From Vreelandella glaciei (GTDB lineage Bacteria; Pseudomonadota; Gammaproteobacteria; Pseudomonadales; Halomonadaceae): DNA of 64,000 nucleotides. The stretch is taken from the NCBI RefSeq assembly GCF_013415125.1, contig NZ_JACCDE010000017.1:1-64000 (forward strand), written 5' to 3'. The notes below the pieces were generated by a model. The model did not search any database. It saw only the letters and a list, made by a program, of their open reading frames with translations, and was not told the DNA's origin. Position 1 is the stretch's first letter, and every line of letters starts with the position of its first letter. Positions 8,452 through 18,034 of this stretch are shown in pieces. Made by a program: the position numbers and the translations under genes.

Positions 8452-10029
8452 ATGGATACTTCGCGTACCCCGCGCCCAGTGGCGCTGATTATTCTCGATG
8501 GCTACGGCCACAACCCCGACAGCGACCATAATGCCGTCGCCGCTGCCCATAAACCGGTGTTAGATAAATTGTGGGAAACCTGCCCGCACACCTTCGTTCA
8601 TACCGATGGTCTTAACGTGGGGCTCCCCGAAGGCCAAATGGGTAACTCGGAAGTCGGGCATATGAATATTGGTGCCGGGCGTATCGTGTATCAGGACTTC
8701 ACCCGCATCAGCAAAGCGATTGAAGACGGCGACCTGGACGTTAATGAAAATCTTACCCAGCCGATTGACGAAGCCGTCGCCAACGGCAAGCCGGTACACT
8801 TGATTGGCCTGCTCTCCCCCGGCGGTGTCCATAGCCATGAAGAGCACTTTATTGCCATGGCCGAATTGGCCGCACGCCGCGGTGCCCAGCGTATTTTTAT
8901 TCACGCCTTTCTCGATGGTCGCGATATGCCACCACAAAGCGCTCTATCATCAATAGAGCGCGCCAATGCCCGTTTGGCAGAGCTGGTGGGCGCTGATAAC
9001 GGCTTTGTAGCGTCAATTATTGGTCGCTTTTACGCCATGGACCGTGACAACCGCTGGGAACGTGTTGAGCAAGCGTACCGCCTACTGACCGATGGTCATG
9101 CGGAGCACTACGCTACCAGCGCCGAAACTGCGCTACGCGACGCCTATCAGCGCGGTGAAACTGACGAATTTGTAGCAGCGAGCAGCATACCGCAGAAAGA
9201 CGGCACCAAAGAGCATGCGGTAACCCTACAGGATGGCGATGCCGCCATTTTCCTTAACTTCCGCTCCGACCGCGCTCGTGAGTTAACTCGCGCCTTTGCC
9301 GAGCCGGATTTCAAGGGTTTCGAGCGGCGTGTATGTCCTAAGCTTGCGGGCAAGGGGCTGGTGATGATGACCCAGTACGCCGCTGATATTCCTGCGCCTG
9401 CCGCCTTCCCACCGTCGGATCTTAACGACACTTTGGGGGAAGTCGTCGCCAAGCGCGGCTTAAAACAGTTGCGTATTGCCGAAACTGAAAAGTACCCTCA
9501 CGTGACGTTTTTCTTTTCAGGCGGCAATGAAGCTGAGTACGAGGGCGAAGAACGCATCCTGGTGCCCTCGCCCCGTGATGTGCGCACTTACGACGAAAAG
9601 CCTGAAATGAGTGCCTTTGAGATCACCGACAAGCTGGTAGACGCCATTGACGGCGGCAGCTTCGATTTCATCGTTTGCAACTACGCCAACGGTGACATGG
9701 TCGGCCACACCGGTGACTTTGACGCGGCGGTAAAAGCCATTGAAACCGTCGATACCTGCGTGGGTCGTGTCGTTGAAGCCATTGAGCGCGCTGGCGGTGC
9801 CTGCTTGATTACCGCCGATCACGGCAATGCCGAACAGATGGTGCACCCCGAAACAGGCGCGCCGCAGACTGCCCACACCACCTTTGTGGTACCGCTCATT
9901 TACGTTGGCAAGCGCGCGGCCTCGCTTGAAGAGGGCAAACTATGCGACCTGGCCCCTACGCTGCTGACCATGATGGATCAGCAACAGCCCGAGGCGATGA
10001 CCGGAAAACCACTGATTCATTACAAGTAG
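8452..10029 (+). CDS. gpmI: 2,3-bisphosphoglycerate-independent phosphoglycerate mutase
   Basis: Manganese-dependent interconversion of 3- and 2-phosphoglycerate in glycolysis and gluconeogenesis. The 525 residues show the first metal motif [10 protein letters not shown], the catalytic serine in [36 protein letters not shown] and [11 protein letters not shown], as in the alkaline phosphatase-like superfamily. GAGG is 5 bases upstream of the ATG. It heads a gpmI-envC-ctpA run with only 5 bases to envC, the E. coli and Pseudomonas arrangement. Confidence 0.97.
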   Translation: MDTSRTPRPVALIILDGYGHNPDSDHNAVAAAHKPVLDKLWETCPHTFVHTDGLNVGLPEGQMGNSEVGHMNIGAGRIVYQDFTRISKAIEDGDLDVNENLTQPIDEAVANGKPVHLIGLLSPGGVHSHEEHFIAMAELAARRGAQRIFIHAFLDGRDMPPQSALSSIERANARLAELVGADNGFVASIIGRFYAMDRDNRWERVEQAYRLLTDGHAEHYATSAETALRDAYQRGETDEFVAASSIPQKDGTKEHAVTLQDGDAAIFLNFRSDRARELTRAFAEPDFKGFERRVCPKLAGKGLVMMTQYAADIPAPAAFPPSDLNDTLGEVVAKRGLKQLRIAETEKYPHVTFFFSGGNEAEYEGEERILVPSPRDVRTYDEKPEMSAFEITDKLVDAIDGGSFDFIVCNYANGDMVGHTGDFDAAVKAIETVDTCVGRVVEAIERAGGACLITADHGNAEQMVHPETGAPQTAHTTFVVPLIYVGKRAASLEEGKLCDLAPTLLTMMDQQQPEAMTGKPLIHYK

Positions 10030-10034
10030 TGCCC

Positions 10035-11171
10035 ATGCGGTGGTATTTAGCAGTGACGCTCCTGCTGGCGTTAGTTTACACGCCAGCAGGTTTCGCTCAG
10101 CAGGATGAAAGCGCGGCGCGCCAGCAGTTGGATGCGATTGGCCAGGAGATCGAATCCGTCGCCCAACGCCTCAGTGCCACTGGCCAAGCCCGCGATGACG
10201 CCGAGCGCGAGCTTCAGGAAGTCGAAACCAAGCTTGCCGAAACGCATCAGCGCTTAGACACACTGCAAGCGGAGCGCCGCCAGCTAAACGACGAAACGAC
10301 CCAGCTACGTCAGCACCGCGACCGGCTGGAGGGCGAGCGTGCCGATCAGTATGCGGCCCTGGGCCAACAGCTTTCAGCGCTTTATCGGCTTGGCCCAACG
10401 CCACAGCTCAAGCTGCTGCTTAACCAGGGCGACCCTGCCGAACTTGACCGTATGCAGGCCTACATGAACCGGCTAACGGAAGCACGCAATCGTCGCTTAG
10501 AGGCTATCGCCAAGCTAGACACCGCCCTGGCTGAGACCCAGCAAGAGCTGAGCGAGCGCCAGGCCCGCCTCGATACGTTGGCCGACGAGTTAGAAGAACA
10601 AAGCGCGCTGCTTGCCGAGCGCACTACCGAACGGCGTGGCGTTGTTTCTAACCTGGATGACCGCTACGGCAGTGAAGAAGAGCGGCTGGCCGACCTCAAC
10701 CAAAGCCGTGAAGAAGCCGAGCAAGTGCTGCGCACTATTCAAGCCGAAATGGCAAAACTCGCCGAACCATCGCCCACTACGCATATGGTCAGTACCCAAG
10801 GTGATTTACCTTGGCCAGTACAGGGCTCCATCAGTAGTCATTTCCACCATCGCGATGGTGTGCACTACAACGGTATTGTCATTCAAGCCAGCGCAGGCAC
10901 GCCGGTGACCGCCGTTCATACCGGCCGCGTAGTGTTTGCCGACTGGATGCGGGGGTTTGGCAACCTGCTCATTATCGATCATGGCGACCAAATCATGACG
11001 CTGCACGCCCACCTGCAGCAGTTCAGCGTTAGACCTGGGCAGCAGGTCAGCCGCGGTGATGAAATCGGCCGTGTGGGGGTCAGCGGTGGTCAGAACCGCG
11101 CAGCGCTTTACTTTGAAGTGCGCCGAGGCGGTGAACCCATTAATCCGCAGCGTTGGATTGCGCGCCGCTGA
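10035..11171 (+). CDS. envC: Murein hydrolase activator EnvC
   Basis: Periplasmic coiled-coil protein that activates the amidases AmiA/AmiB at the division site. A signal peptide occupies residues 1 to about 22 (WYLAVTLLLALVYTPAGFA). A long Glu/Gln/Arg-rich coiled coil covers about 25-240. The C-terminal 120 residues are a LytM/M23 domain. The metal-binding positions are degenerate: HYNGIVI has Val where active enzymes have Asp, and ALYFE replaces HLHFE, so it should activate rather than cleave. A C-terminal NPQRWIARR resembles E. coli EnvC. The start at 10035 follows the gpmI stop by 5 bases; the frame upstream of it is gpmI shadow. Confidence 0.93.
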   Translation: MRWYLAVTLLLALVYTPAGFAQQDESAARQQLDAIGQEIESVAQRLSATGQARDDAERELQEVETKLAETHQRLDTLQAERRQLNDETTQLRQHRDRLEGERADQYAALGQQLSALYRLGPTPQLKLLLNQGDPAELDRMQAYMNRLTEARNRRLEAIAKLDTALAETQQELSERQARLDTLADELEEQSALLAERTTERRGVVSNLDDRYGSEEERLADLNQSREEAEQVLRTIQAEMAKLAEPSPTTHMVSTQGDLPWPVQGSISSHFHHRDGVHYNGIVIQASAGTPVTAVHTGRVVFADWMRGFGNLLIIDHGDQIMTLHAHLQQFSVRPGQQVSRGDEIGRVGVSGGQNRAALYFEVRRGGEPINPQRWIARR

Positions 11172-11291
11172 CGGGATAAGCTGCACTATTATAAATATCT
11201 CAGTTTATAAATGACTCAGTTGTTAATGTTATTCCAGCTACTATTTCAAGGTGACGCACCACGACGCCACCTATCGCCTTGCGGAGTCTGC

Positions 11292-12608
11292 ATGACGCTA
11301 TCTGTTACCGGGGTATCCACCCCCGCCAAGCGCCTTTTGGCTACCCTGCTGCCGATTGTTTTACTGTCGGCCCCGCTACCGTTACTTGCCCAACCAGCCA
11401 CTAGCAGCGTGGGGGATGAGCCTGTTTCTAACGAACTCCCCCTTGAAGATATCCAGACCTTCGCCGAGGTGTTTGAACGCATCAAGCGTGCCTACGTTGA
11501 AGAGGTCGATGATCGCACGCTGCTGCGCAATGCCATGCGCGGCATGCTGAGCGAGCTTGACCCCCACTCCGCCTACCTGGACGAAGAGGAGTACCAAAGC
11601 CTGCGAGAGTCGACGCAGGGCGAATTTGGCGGTATTGGTATCGAAGTGGGCACCGAGAACGGCCAATTGATGGTCATTACGCCTATCGATGACACCCCGG
11701 CCTCCCGCGCCGGTTTACAGTCCCACGACATTATCGTGGCCATCGACGGTACGCCTACCGACAGCATATCGCTGCAGGAAGCGGTAACCCTGATGCGCGG
11801 CGAGCCCAATACCGAGATTCGCATTAGCGTGCTGCGTTCAGGGGAAGACACGCCGCGCGAGTTCACCCTAACCCGCGAAATTATTCGCAGCGAGAGCGTT
11901 AAGCACGAGCTGCTTGAACCAGGTTACGGTTACCTACGCATCAGCCAATTCCAATCTCGCACGCCTGATCAGGCTCGCGAAGCGCTGGAGCGCATGGCAC
12001 AGGATCAGCCGCTGGAAGGGTTAATACTCGATTTACGTAATAATCCCGGCGGTGTGCTGCAGGCCGCCGTTGGCATTACCGACTTGTTCCTGGATGAAGG
12101 GCTGATCGTCTATACCGAGGGTCGCCTCTCGGATACCGAAATGTCGTTCTCTGCCTCCCCCACCACGCCGGCTAGTGATGTGCCGCTGGTGGTGCTGATC
12201 AACGGCGGCAGTGCGTCAGCGGCAGAAATCGTCGCCGGTGCGCTGCAGGATCAACGGCGCGGCGTCATCATGGGCACCGACAGCTTTGGTAAGGGGTCGG
12301 TGCAGCAGATCATGCCGCTGGGCAATGGCGAAGGACTCAAGCTGACGACAGCGCTCTACTACACCCCTAACGGGCGCTCTATCCAGGCCCAGGGTATTGA
12401 ACCCGATGTAGAGGTGGTACGTGGCCGCCTGGAAGTAGCCGAGGGTCGTCGTGAAATTCGCGAAGCCGACCTTGAAGGCCACCTAAGCGCCCAGCAGGCG
12501 CCCCGTGATCGACAGGAGATGGCCGAGCGGCTACTTGACGATTACCAGCTCAGCGAAGCACTCAACCTACTCAAGGCACTTAATGTGGTGGATCGCCAGC
12601 GGCGTTAA
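11292..12608 (+). CDS. ctpA: S41 family carboxyl-terminal processing peptidase
   Basis: Exported serine protease of the CtpA/Prc type, 438 residues. It has an N-terminal signal sequence (LLATLLPIVLLSAPLPLLAQ), a PDZ domain at about residues 100-175 (GGIGIEVG, IDDTPASRAGLQ), and the S41 core. The catalytic Ser lies in NGGSASAAEIVAGAL and the Lys in GTDSFGKGSVQ. In Pseudomonas the matching enzyme trims cell-wall hydrolases, which fits the envC neighbour (inference). GGAG lies 5 bases before the ATG at 11292; the upstream frame to 11211 lacks such a signal. Confidence 0.95.
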   Translation: MTLSVTGVSTPAKRLLATLLPIVLLSAPLPLLAQPATSSVGDEPVSNELPLEDIQTFAEVFERIKRAYVEEVDDRTLLRNAMRGMLSELDPHSAYLDEEEYQSLRESTQGEFGGIGIEVGTENGQLMVITPIDDTPASRAGLQSHDIIVAIDGTPTDSISLQEAVTLMRGEPNTEIRISVLRSGEDTPREFTLTREIIRSESVKHELLEPGYGYLRISQFQSRTPDQAREALERMAQDQPLEGLILDLRNNPGGVLQAAVGITDLFLDEGLIVYTEGRLSDTEMSFSASPTTPASDVPLVVLINGGSASAAEIVAGALQDQRRGVIMGTDSFGKGSVQQIMPLGNGEGLKLTTALYYTPNGRSIQAQGIEPDVEVVRGRLEVAEGRREIREADLEGHLSAQQAPRDRQEMAERLLDDYQLSEALNLLKALNVVDRQRR

Positions 12609-12620
12609 CAACAGCCTAAT

Positions 12621-13904
12621 TTAACGGCACGTGAGCGGCAGGCGGCCGCGTTCCCCGGTCGCCTGCCGCATCAACACTCGCTTCAGTGGCACCAACTGGT
12701 TCATGCCGCTCATGCCCAGGTTGCGCATCATCGTCAACGCCGGATCGTGACTGCCAAACAGTACTTTAAAGCCCTTCATCAACCCCAGCATGGCGCTATT
12801 ATCAAAACGCCGACGCCGCTCATAGCGCCTTAGCGTACTCAGCTCTCCCCAAGGAGCGCCGCGCTGCCAGGCGTGTACCACCTCTTCGGCCAGCACCGCC
12901 GCGTCCATCAGCCCCAGATTGACCCCCTGGCCCGCCAGCGGATGAATACTGTGGGCCGCATCCCCCACCAGCGCGAAATGCGGCTGCACATAGTGGCGGG
13001 CATGGCGCTGCACTAACGGAAAACGGTGGGCCTTGTCGCAGGCAGTAACGCCTCCTAGGCGATGACCAAACGCGTCCCCAAGCGCCTCCCCCAGTGCGTC
13101 ACGAGACAGCGCGCTCAGCTCATCGGCGTGCTCTGGGGTGGTTGACCATACGATAGAGCAGTAATGCTCATTGCCTTCCACGGTTAAAGGCAGGAATGCC
13201 AGCGGCCGGCCATCGATAAACGCTTGCCGCGCCGTGCCGCCATGGGGCTTGGTGCACTGCACCGTGGTCACGACAGCGTGCTGTTGCATATCGTCACTGG
13301 CCACCTCAATACCCGCCATCTCACGCAGCACCGAGTGGGCGCCATCGGCGGCCACTATAAGCGGCGCGTGTAGCTGGCGCCCATCGTCAAGTATGAGCCA
13401 GTCCCCGCTAGCACGATTGCCATTGGCAGTACGACCATTGTCACGTTGCAGAGCTTGCGGGCTAGCACCAAAAAACGTCGTGACGTTGGGGTGATCTAGC
13501 ACTTGACGATTGAGTGCGGCCAGCGTGACCGTGTTCTCAACGATATGGCCAAGCACCGCCACGCCCGCCTCATCAGCGGAAAAAGCGATTGCGCCGCTGC
13601 CTTCGGCATCCCACACCTGCATGCTGCGGTAGGGCGTTACCCGGGTTGCCTGCATGGCGGGCCAAGCGCCCACATGCGCCAGCAAGCGCTGGGAAACCGG
13701 CGTTAATGCGCTAACGCGCGGAGCAGGTAGCGGGCCAGTGGCCTTATCTAGACCTAATGGCGCAGGCCTTGCCTCGACCAACGCGACTTTCATCCCCGCC
13801 TGTGCCAACAGCGCACAGAGCGCGGTACCGACCATGCCGCCGCCGACAACGATGGCCTCAAAGCGCTCAACCGGCGGCTTTGCAGTAGATGAGTCAGTCT
13901 GCAT
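12621..13904 (-). CDS. ubiI: FAD-dependent ubiquinone hydroxylase, UbiI/VisC type
   Basis: Flavin monooxygenase of the UbiH/COQ6 family, 427 residues. The dinucleotide fold is AIVVGGGMVGTALCALLAQAG, with a second FAD motif LVGDAAHSIHPLAGQGVNLGLMDAA. The GDAAHTIHP form followed by a MDAA-like tail resembles E. coli UbiI rather than UbiH. It probably adds the C5 hydroxyl in ubiquinone synthesis; assignment among UbiI, UbiF and UbiM is not certain from sequence alone. AAGGAT lies 5 bases before the ATG. It forms a leftward ygfB-pepP-ubiH-ubiI group. Confidence 0.85.
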   Translation of the reverse strand: MQTDSSTAKPPVERFEAIVVGGGMVGTALCALLAQAGMKVALVEARPAPLGLDKATGPLPAPRVSALTPVSQRLLAHVGAWPAMQATRVTPYRSMQVWDAEGSGAIAFSADEAGVAVLGHIVENTVTLAALNRQVLDHPNVTTFFGASPQALQRDNGRTANGNRASGDWLILDDGRQLHAPLIVAADGAHSVLREMAGIEVASDDMQQHAVVTTVQCTKPHGGTARQAFIDGRPLAFLPLTVEGNEHYCSIVWSTTPEHADELSALSRDALGEALGDAFGHRLGGVTACDKAHRFPLVQRHARHYVQPHFALVGDAAHSIHPLAGQGVNLGLMDAAVLAEEVVHAWQRGAPWGELSTLRRYERRRRFDNSAMLGLMKGFKVLFGSHDPALTMMRNLGMSGMNQLVPLKRVLMRQATGERGRLPLTCR

Positions 13905-13955
13905 AGAAATCCTTTTAACTAGCGCCAGCGAGCGCAGCTATTGTTGATAGATAGC

Positions 13956-15197
13956 CTAGCGTTCCAGGCCCATGGCACGTCTGGCCAGTCCTCGCCGCAG
14001 CGGCCCCACCAGATTCAGGCCAATCAAGCCCGCCGCACGGGCATGGGGCAATAACGGAAAAGAGAGCCCGAACAGCCTGACCAGGCCGTCGCTAAAGCGA
14101 ATCACGTTGGCGCGATCCCGTGAGCGCTGCTTCTCGAAGGCCTGCAGTGTGCCCATATCTCCCAGCGGTCGCTTCGCCAGCTCCCCCTGCTCCAAGGCAT
14201 CGACCAGATCCATCACCCCACGCAGCGCCAGGTTAAACCCTTGCCCCGCGACCGGATGCAGAGCGTGGGCGGCGTTGCCCAATACCGCCAGCCCCGGCCG
14301 TACCGGTTCCTCGGCGGTTACCAGTGAGAGCGGATAAGCATGTCGGGCACCCAGCTGCGTAAACCGGCCCACCCGGTCACCAAACGCCTGCTGTAGCTGA
14401 AGCAGAAATTCACGCTCCGGCAGTGCCATACGCGCTTTTTCGCTACCGCTGGGGTGCGTCCATATCAACTCCATGGCTTGGCCTGGCAGTGGCAGCAGGG
14501 CCATTGGCCCTTGGGTGGTAAAGCGCTCGTAAGCGATCCCCTCGTGAGGTTGGCTGACGCCCACATGCGCGATCAAAGCGGTCTGCTGGTAAGGTTCTCG
14601 GCGGCTGCCAATACCCAATTGCTCTTTAAGCCCAGATCGCCCCCCATCTGCCAATACCGTCAAGCCAGCAGTAAGCTGGCTACCATCCGAGAGCTTGAGA
14701 TGATGCCCGCCCGTCACGGGGGTCAGCTGCTCCACCTTCGCGGGGCAGTGCCACTCCAGCGGTAACTCGGCTAGACGCCGATGCAGTACACGCCCCATCC
14801 AGGCGTTGGGAATCACGTGGCCCAGCGCCGCGACGCCCAGCTCGTCAGCACTCAGCCGTGTCGCCCCCAGGCGTCCACGCTCACTGATATGAATACGCTT
14901 GATCGGTGTCGCCTCATGACGCATCGCTTCCCACACACCCAGCTGCTCGAAGCGCTGAGCAGAGCCTTCGGCGATCGCGCTGGCCCGTGCATCAAAGCTG
15001 GGTTGCCAGGCGCTTTCCAGCGACTGCGCCGTTAACGGTGCCGATTCAATCACGGCTACCCGCCAGCCGTAGCGCTCAATCAGCGGCGCAAGAGCACAGC
15101 CTAGGCTCGCCCCCACTAACCCACCGCCCACAATCACAATGTCATGGGTCAGCGCTTGAGCAGTGTCATGATCAGTCATCTGTTTAGCCCGTTGCAT
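13956..15197 (-). CDS. ubiH: 2-octaprenyl-6-methoxyphenyl hydroxylase
   Basis: Flavin monooxygenase that hydroxylates C1 of the ubiquinone ring precursor. The N-terminal HDIVIVGGGLVGASLGCALAP binds FAD. The second motif reads VLGNAAHALHPVAGQGFNLALRG; the GNAA variant (Asn instead of Asp) is typical of UbiH and separates it from the neighbouring UbiI-like protein. The start at 15197 was chosen for GGGAG 6 bases upstream; other in-frame ATGs lie at 15236, 15215 and 15179. It lies between pepP and ubiI as in E. coli. Confidence 0.92.
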   Translation of the reverse strand: MQRAKQMTDHDTAQALTHDIVIVGGGLVGASLGCALAPLIERYGWRVAVIESAPLTAQSLESAWQPSFDARASAIAEGSAQRFEQLGVWEAMRHEATPIKRIHISERGRLGATRLSADELGVAALGHVIPNAWMGRVLHRRLAELPLEWHCPAKVEQLTPVTGGHHLKLSDGSQLTAGLTVLADGGRSGLKEQLGIGSRREPYQQTALIAHVGVSQPHEGIAYERFTTQGPMALLPLPGQAMELIWTHPSGSEKARMALPEREFLLQLQQAFGDRVGRFTQLGARHAYPLSLVTAEEPVRPGLAVLGNAAHALHPVAGQGFNLALRGVMDLVDALEQGELAKRPLGDMGTLQAFEKQRSRDRANVIRFSDGLVRLFGLSFPLLPHARAAGLIGLNLVGPLRRGLARRAMGLER

Positions 15198-15290
15198 CGG
15201 CTTCTCCCTCGCCATACCGCCGCACTCTAGAGGCAACTAATAATTCGTAACGTAATTTACATAACGTCAAATTAATGCTCTAAATACTGG

Positions 15291-16631
15291 TTATTTTTTA
15301 GCCATCAAGGCCTCAATATCAGCCACCTGCTTGGGCACATCCGCCGTCAGTACAGCATGCCCATCCTTCGTCACGACCACATTGTCTTCAATACGGATGC
15401 CAATACCATGATAGGCATCAGGAATATCGTCATCGCTGGGAATATAGAGGCCGGGCTCTACGGTGAGTACCATGCCAAGGGCAAGGGGGCGCGGCGTTTG
15501 CTCGTCCAGGCGATAGGTACCGACATCGTGCACGTCCAGCCCCAACCAATGTGACGTCGAGTGCAGATAGAAGCGTCGATAGCTTTCATCATCGATACGC
15601 GCCTGAACGTCACCTTCCAGCAGGCCAAGCTCAATCAGCCCAGCGGTTAAGTCATGCACCACGCCCTGATGAATATCCGCCAGTGTGGCACCAGGCTGGA
15701 CAGCGCTAACGGCGCGCACCTGGGCGTCGAGTACAACCTGATACAGCGCCCGCTGCGCAGCGCTGAACCGCCCTGTGACCGGAAACGTACGGGTGATATC
15801 CCCGGCGTACAGCTCAAATTCGGCGCCCGCATCAATCAATACCAGACTGTCATCACACAGCGGCGCGCTGTTTTCAATATAGTGCAGTACGCAGGCATTG
15901 GCACCGCTGCCCACAATCGTGCTGTAGGCTGGGCCACTGGCGCCTTGCCAGACAAACTCATGCTCTAATTCGGCCTGGAGCTGGAATTCGCTGAGCCCAG
16001 GGCGACATACCTGCATGGCACGTCGATGAGCCCGTGCGGATATCACCGCCGCATGCCTGAGCAGGGCAATCTCGGCATCACTCTTGATCAGCCGCATGGC
16101 GTGGATCAACGGACTAATGTCCAACCAGCCCTTCAATGCTGGCCGCCCGCGCCTAAGCCCTGCCTGAGCACTGTGTAGGGCCTCTTCAGCCACGGCAACT
16201 GCCTCACCATTATCAAGGGGCAGATAGAGCAATTCGCGCCCCGTCAGCAGCTCGACCAGCTGCTCATCGCGATCCGCGTTTTCGAATGCCTGGTCAATCC
16301 CATGCTCGGCCACCACACCAGCGGCTCCCAGCCGACGCCCTGTCCACGCTTCCATGGTGGGGTCTCGATCCTGGCAGAACACAACGCTTTCGCCTTCTGC
16401 TCGCCCCGGCAGCAGCACCAGCAGCGCGTCCGGTTCGCGAATGCCGGTCAGGTAGTAAAAATCACTGTTCTGACGGAAGGTGAATTCACTGTCCCGTGAG
16501 CGGGTCATCAGCCCAGCGCCGGGTAGCACTACCGCGGCGTTATCAGGTAGCTGCGCCATCAAGGCATCACGGCGCTGGCGATACTCCGCCAGGCTAATGG
16601 CGGGGGGGCGAGGTATCATCTCGGGCAACAT
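15291..16631 (-). CDS. pepP: Xaa-Pro aminopeptidase
   Basis: Dinuclear manganese M24B peptidase, 446 residues, which removes N-terminal residues preceding proline. Residues 1-170 form the N-terminal domain (DSEFTFRQNSDFYYLTG). The catalytic domain shows the ligands in LIDAGAEFELYAGDITRTFP (two Asp), HSTSHWLGLDVHD (His), TVEPGLYI (Glu) and IRIEDNVVV (Glu). AGGAG is 5 bases before the ATG. It sits between ygfB and ubiH in the conserved cluster. Confidence 0.96.
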   Translation of the reverse strand: MLPEMIPRPPAISLAEYRQRRDALMAQLPDNAAVVLPGAGLMTRSRDSEFTFRQNSDFYYLTGIREPDALLVLLPGRAEGESVVFCQDRDPTMEAWTGRRLGAAGVVAEHGIDQAFENADRDEQLVELLTGRELLYLPLDNGEAVAVAEEALHSAQAGLRRGRPALKGWLDISPLIHAMRLIKSDAEIALLRHAAVISARAHRRAMQVCRPGLSEFQLQAELEHEFVWQGASGPAYSTIVGSGANACVLHYIENSAPLCDDSLVLIDAGAEFELYAGDITRTFPVTGRFSAAQRALYQVVLDAQVRAVSAVQPGATLADIHQGVVHDLTAGLIELGLLEGDVQARIDDESYRRFYLHSTSHWLGLDVHDVGTYRLDEQTPRPLALGMVLTVEPGLYIPSDDDIPDAYHGIGIRIEDNVVVTKDGHAVLTADVPKQVADIEALMAKK

Positions 16632-16651
16632 GGAGGCTCCTGGCTAAGTGA

Positions 16652-17230
16652 TTAATGAACGGGGGCGTCGGTTTGCTCTACTTGCGGCATGCCTGGGTGC
16701 TGCTCGGTATACAGCAGCATGGCGGCCATACGGGCATGCTCAGTCAGCGCAAACAGATCATTTTCGTTCTCGGGGCTGTCATCAATATCGGTATCGATGC
16801 GGCCTAACCCTTCCAGGTCACTCAGTGCCTCGCGCAGCGCCTGTGACCAACGCTCACGCAACTCACTGTCAGCCACCTCGTCGACCACCTCGATAAAGCC
16901 TAGCGTCCACTCCTTCAGGCCCTGCGCCTGCTCGGCCAGTGAGAACAGCTCATCGGGCAGCAGCGGCGTATAGTCCAGGTCGCTGGCGCTGAGCGCCTCT
17001 ACGGTTTGCCGCCGCCAGCCTAATAGCCGCTCGGCACTTGGCTGGTCGCGTGGCTGTTCAACACCTAAGCTCTGGCAGACTTCGTCCAACCAGTCCTCGG
17101 CACTCACATTGCGCAGCGCCAGCAGCGCGCACAAACGGCCATCCAAGAAAGCCGGAGATTGCATGCTGCCATGCAGTAGAAAAACATCGGCGACGTCAGA
17201 AAAGTCCTGACGCTCATCAATCAATGACAT
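16652..17230 (-). CDS. ygfB: UPF0149 family protein YgfB
   Basis: A 192-residue acidic protein of the UPF0149 family. In Pseudomonas YgfB has been tied to control of beta-lactam resistance, but a general role is unclear. The helical sequence with many Leu/Asp/Glu, SPAFLDGRLCALLAL near the start and the NENDLFALTEHARMAAMLL end segment fit the family. The ATG at 17230 matches homolog starts; an upstream frame to 17305 is not supported by an RBS. First gene of the leftward ygfB-pepP-ubiH-ubiI group, divergent from zapA. Confidence 0.88.
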   Translation of the reverse strand: MSLIDERQDFSDVADVFLLHGSMQSPAFLDGRLCALLALRNVSAEDWLDEVCQSLGVEQPRDQPSAERLLGWRRQTVEALSASDLDYTPLLPDELFSLAEQAQGLKEWTLGFIEVVDEVADSELRERWSQALREALSDLEGLGRIDTDIDDSPENENDLFALTEHARMAAMLLYTEQHPGMPQVEQTDAPVH

Positions 17231-17393
17231 AGTATTTGATAACCTCGTATTTATTCGTGGCACTGGGAGTATGGGTGATAGGGCTTGCGCGTTGACCGCG
17301 CCCAAGCGCCTCTCTTATAGTGAGTGGCACCTATCTTCCTGTGCTGTGATGTTAACGCATTGGGCCCCCTGCTGGCCCGTGCTGGAGTCTTTG

Positions 17394-17705
17394 ATGAGTA
17401 ATGCCAAGCGGCCAACCAAAGAAATAACCCTGTTAGGGCGCGGCTATATCATTGCCTGCGACACGGGCGAAGAAGCCAAACTTGACCGCGCCGCGCGCTA
17501 TCTTGATCGCGCCATGCAGGGTATCAATGCTCAAAGCAGCGTACTGGGTAGTGAGCGAATTGCTATCATGGCGGCCCTCAATATCACCCATGAACTGCTT
17601 GAAGCCATGGATGAACACCGCGCCGGTGAGGCGAACCTGAATCGGTTAAATGATCGCCTTGAACGGGCGTTGGCCAAAACACGCCAGCCCTCACGTCACC
17701 CCTAG
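17394..17705 (+). CDS. zapA: Cell division protein ZapA
   Basis: A 103-residue FtsZ-associated protein that promotes Z-ring bundling. The N-terminal globular part has EITLLGRGYIIACDTGEE, followed by LDRAARYLDRAMQ and a C-terminal coiled coil (LNRLNDRLERALAK). GGAG lies 6 bases before the ATG at 17394; the frame upstream is not conserved in the family. The zapA-ssrS-ygfA order matches E. coli and Pseudomonas. Confidence 0.93.
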   Translation: MSNAKRPTKEITLLGRGYIIACDTGEEAKLDRAARYLDRAMQGINAQSSVLGSERIAIMAALNITHELLEAMDEHRAGEANLNRLNDRLERALAKTRQPSRHP

Positions 17706-17796
17706 ACATTATTTACCTCAGACATTGTTTACCCTGAACATTGTGTAAAAGCGCGGCAAACCGCCTAAAAACTCGGCGAACGTTTAACCCAGTCCT

Positions 17797-17824
17797 TTGG
17801 CATCAGCCATCGCTCTGTTAGGAT
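17797..17824 (+). promoter_or_regulatory. Promoter of 6S RNA
   Basis: TTGGCA (17797-17802) and TAGGAT (17819-17824) are separated by 16 bases and place a start about 7 bases downstream at 17831. This coincides exactly with the first base of the terminal stem predicted for 6S RNA. Confidence 0.6.
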
Positions 17825-17830
17825 GGCGGG

Positions 17831-18010
17831 GTTCTCTGGGGTGTGCGCCAGTCGTTATAGTCCCTCGAGCCTATGCGTAATACCCAGGGGGCCAAATGCT
17901 AGCCAGACCCGTGTGCATGTCCGTGCGTCGGAAAGCCTGACGGTTTGGCTGCGGCCACCCACCTGAACCAGTAGGTTCAGGGCCAGAACGACAGCGGCAC
18001 TCTGGAGAAC
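17831..18010 (+). ncRNA. ssrS: 6S RNA
   Basis: A 180-base RNA that binds sigma-70 RNA polymerase holoenzyme in stationary phase by mimicking an open promoter. The ends pair: GTTCTCTGG at 17831 with CTGGAGAAC ending at 18010. Internal blocks resemble E. coli 6S: GTGCGCCAGTC near the 5' end, GCATGTCCGTGCGTCGG-type sequence, AAGCCTGACG, and the late ACCTGAACCAGTAGGTTCAGG hairpin. It lies between zapA and the ygfA homolog, its conserved location in gammaproteobacteria. Confidence 0.93.
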
Positions 18011-18034
18011 ACCCCTGCAAGAGAGAACCTATGC

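Noticed and set aside
10035..11171. EnvC as an active LytM endopeptidase
   Set aside because: The Asp and the HLH His ligands of the zinc site are replaced (GIV, ALYFE), as in E. coli EnvC, so it is an activator.
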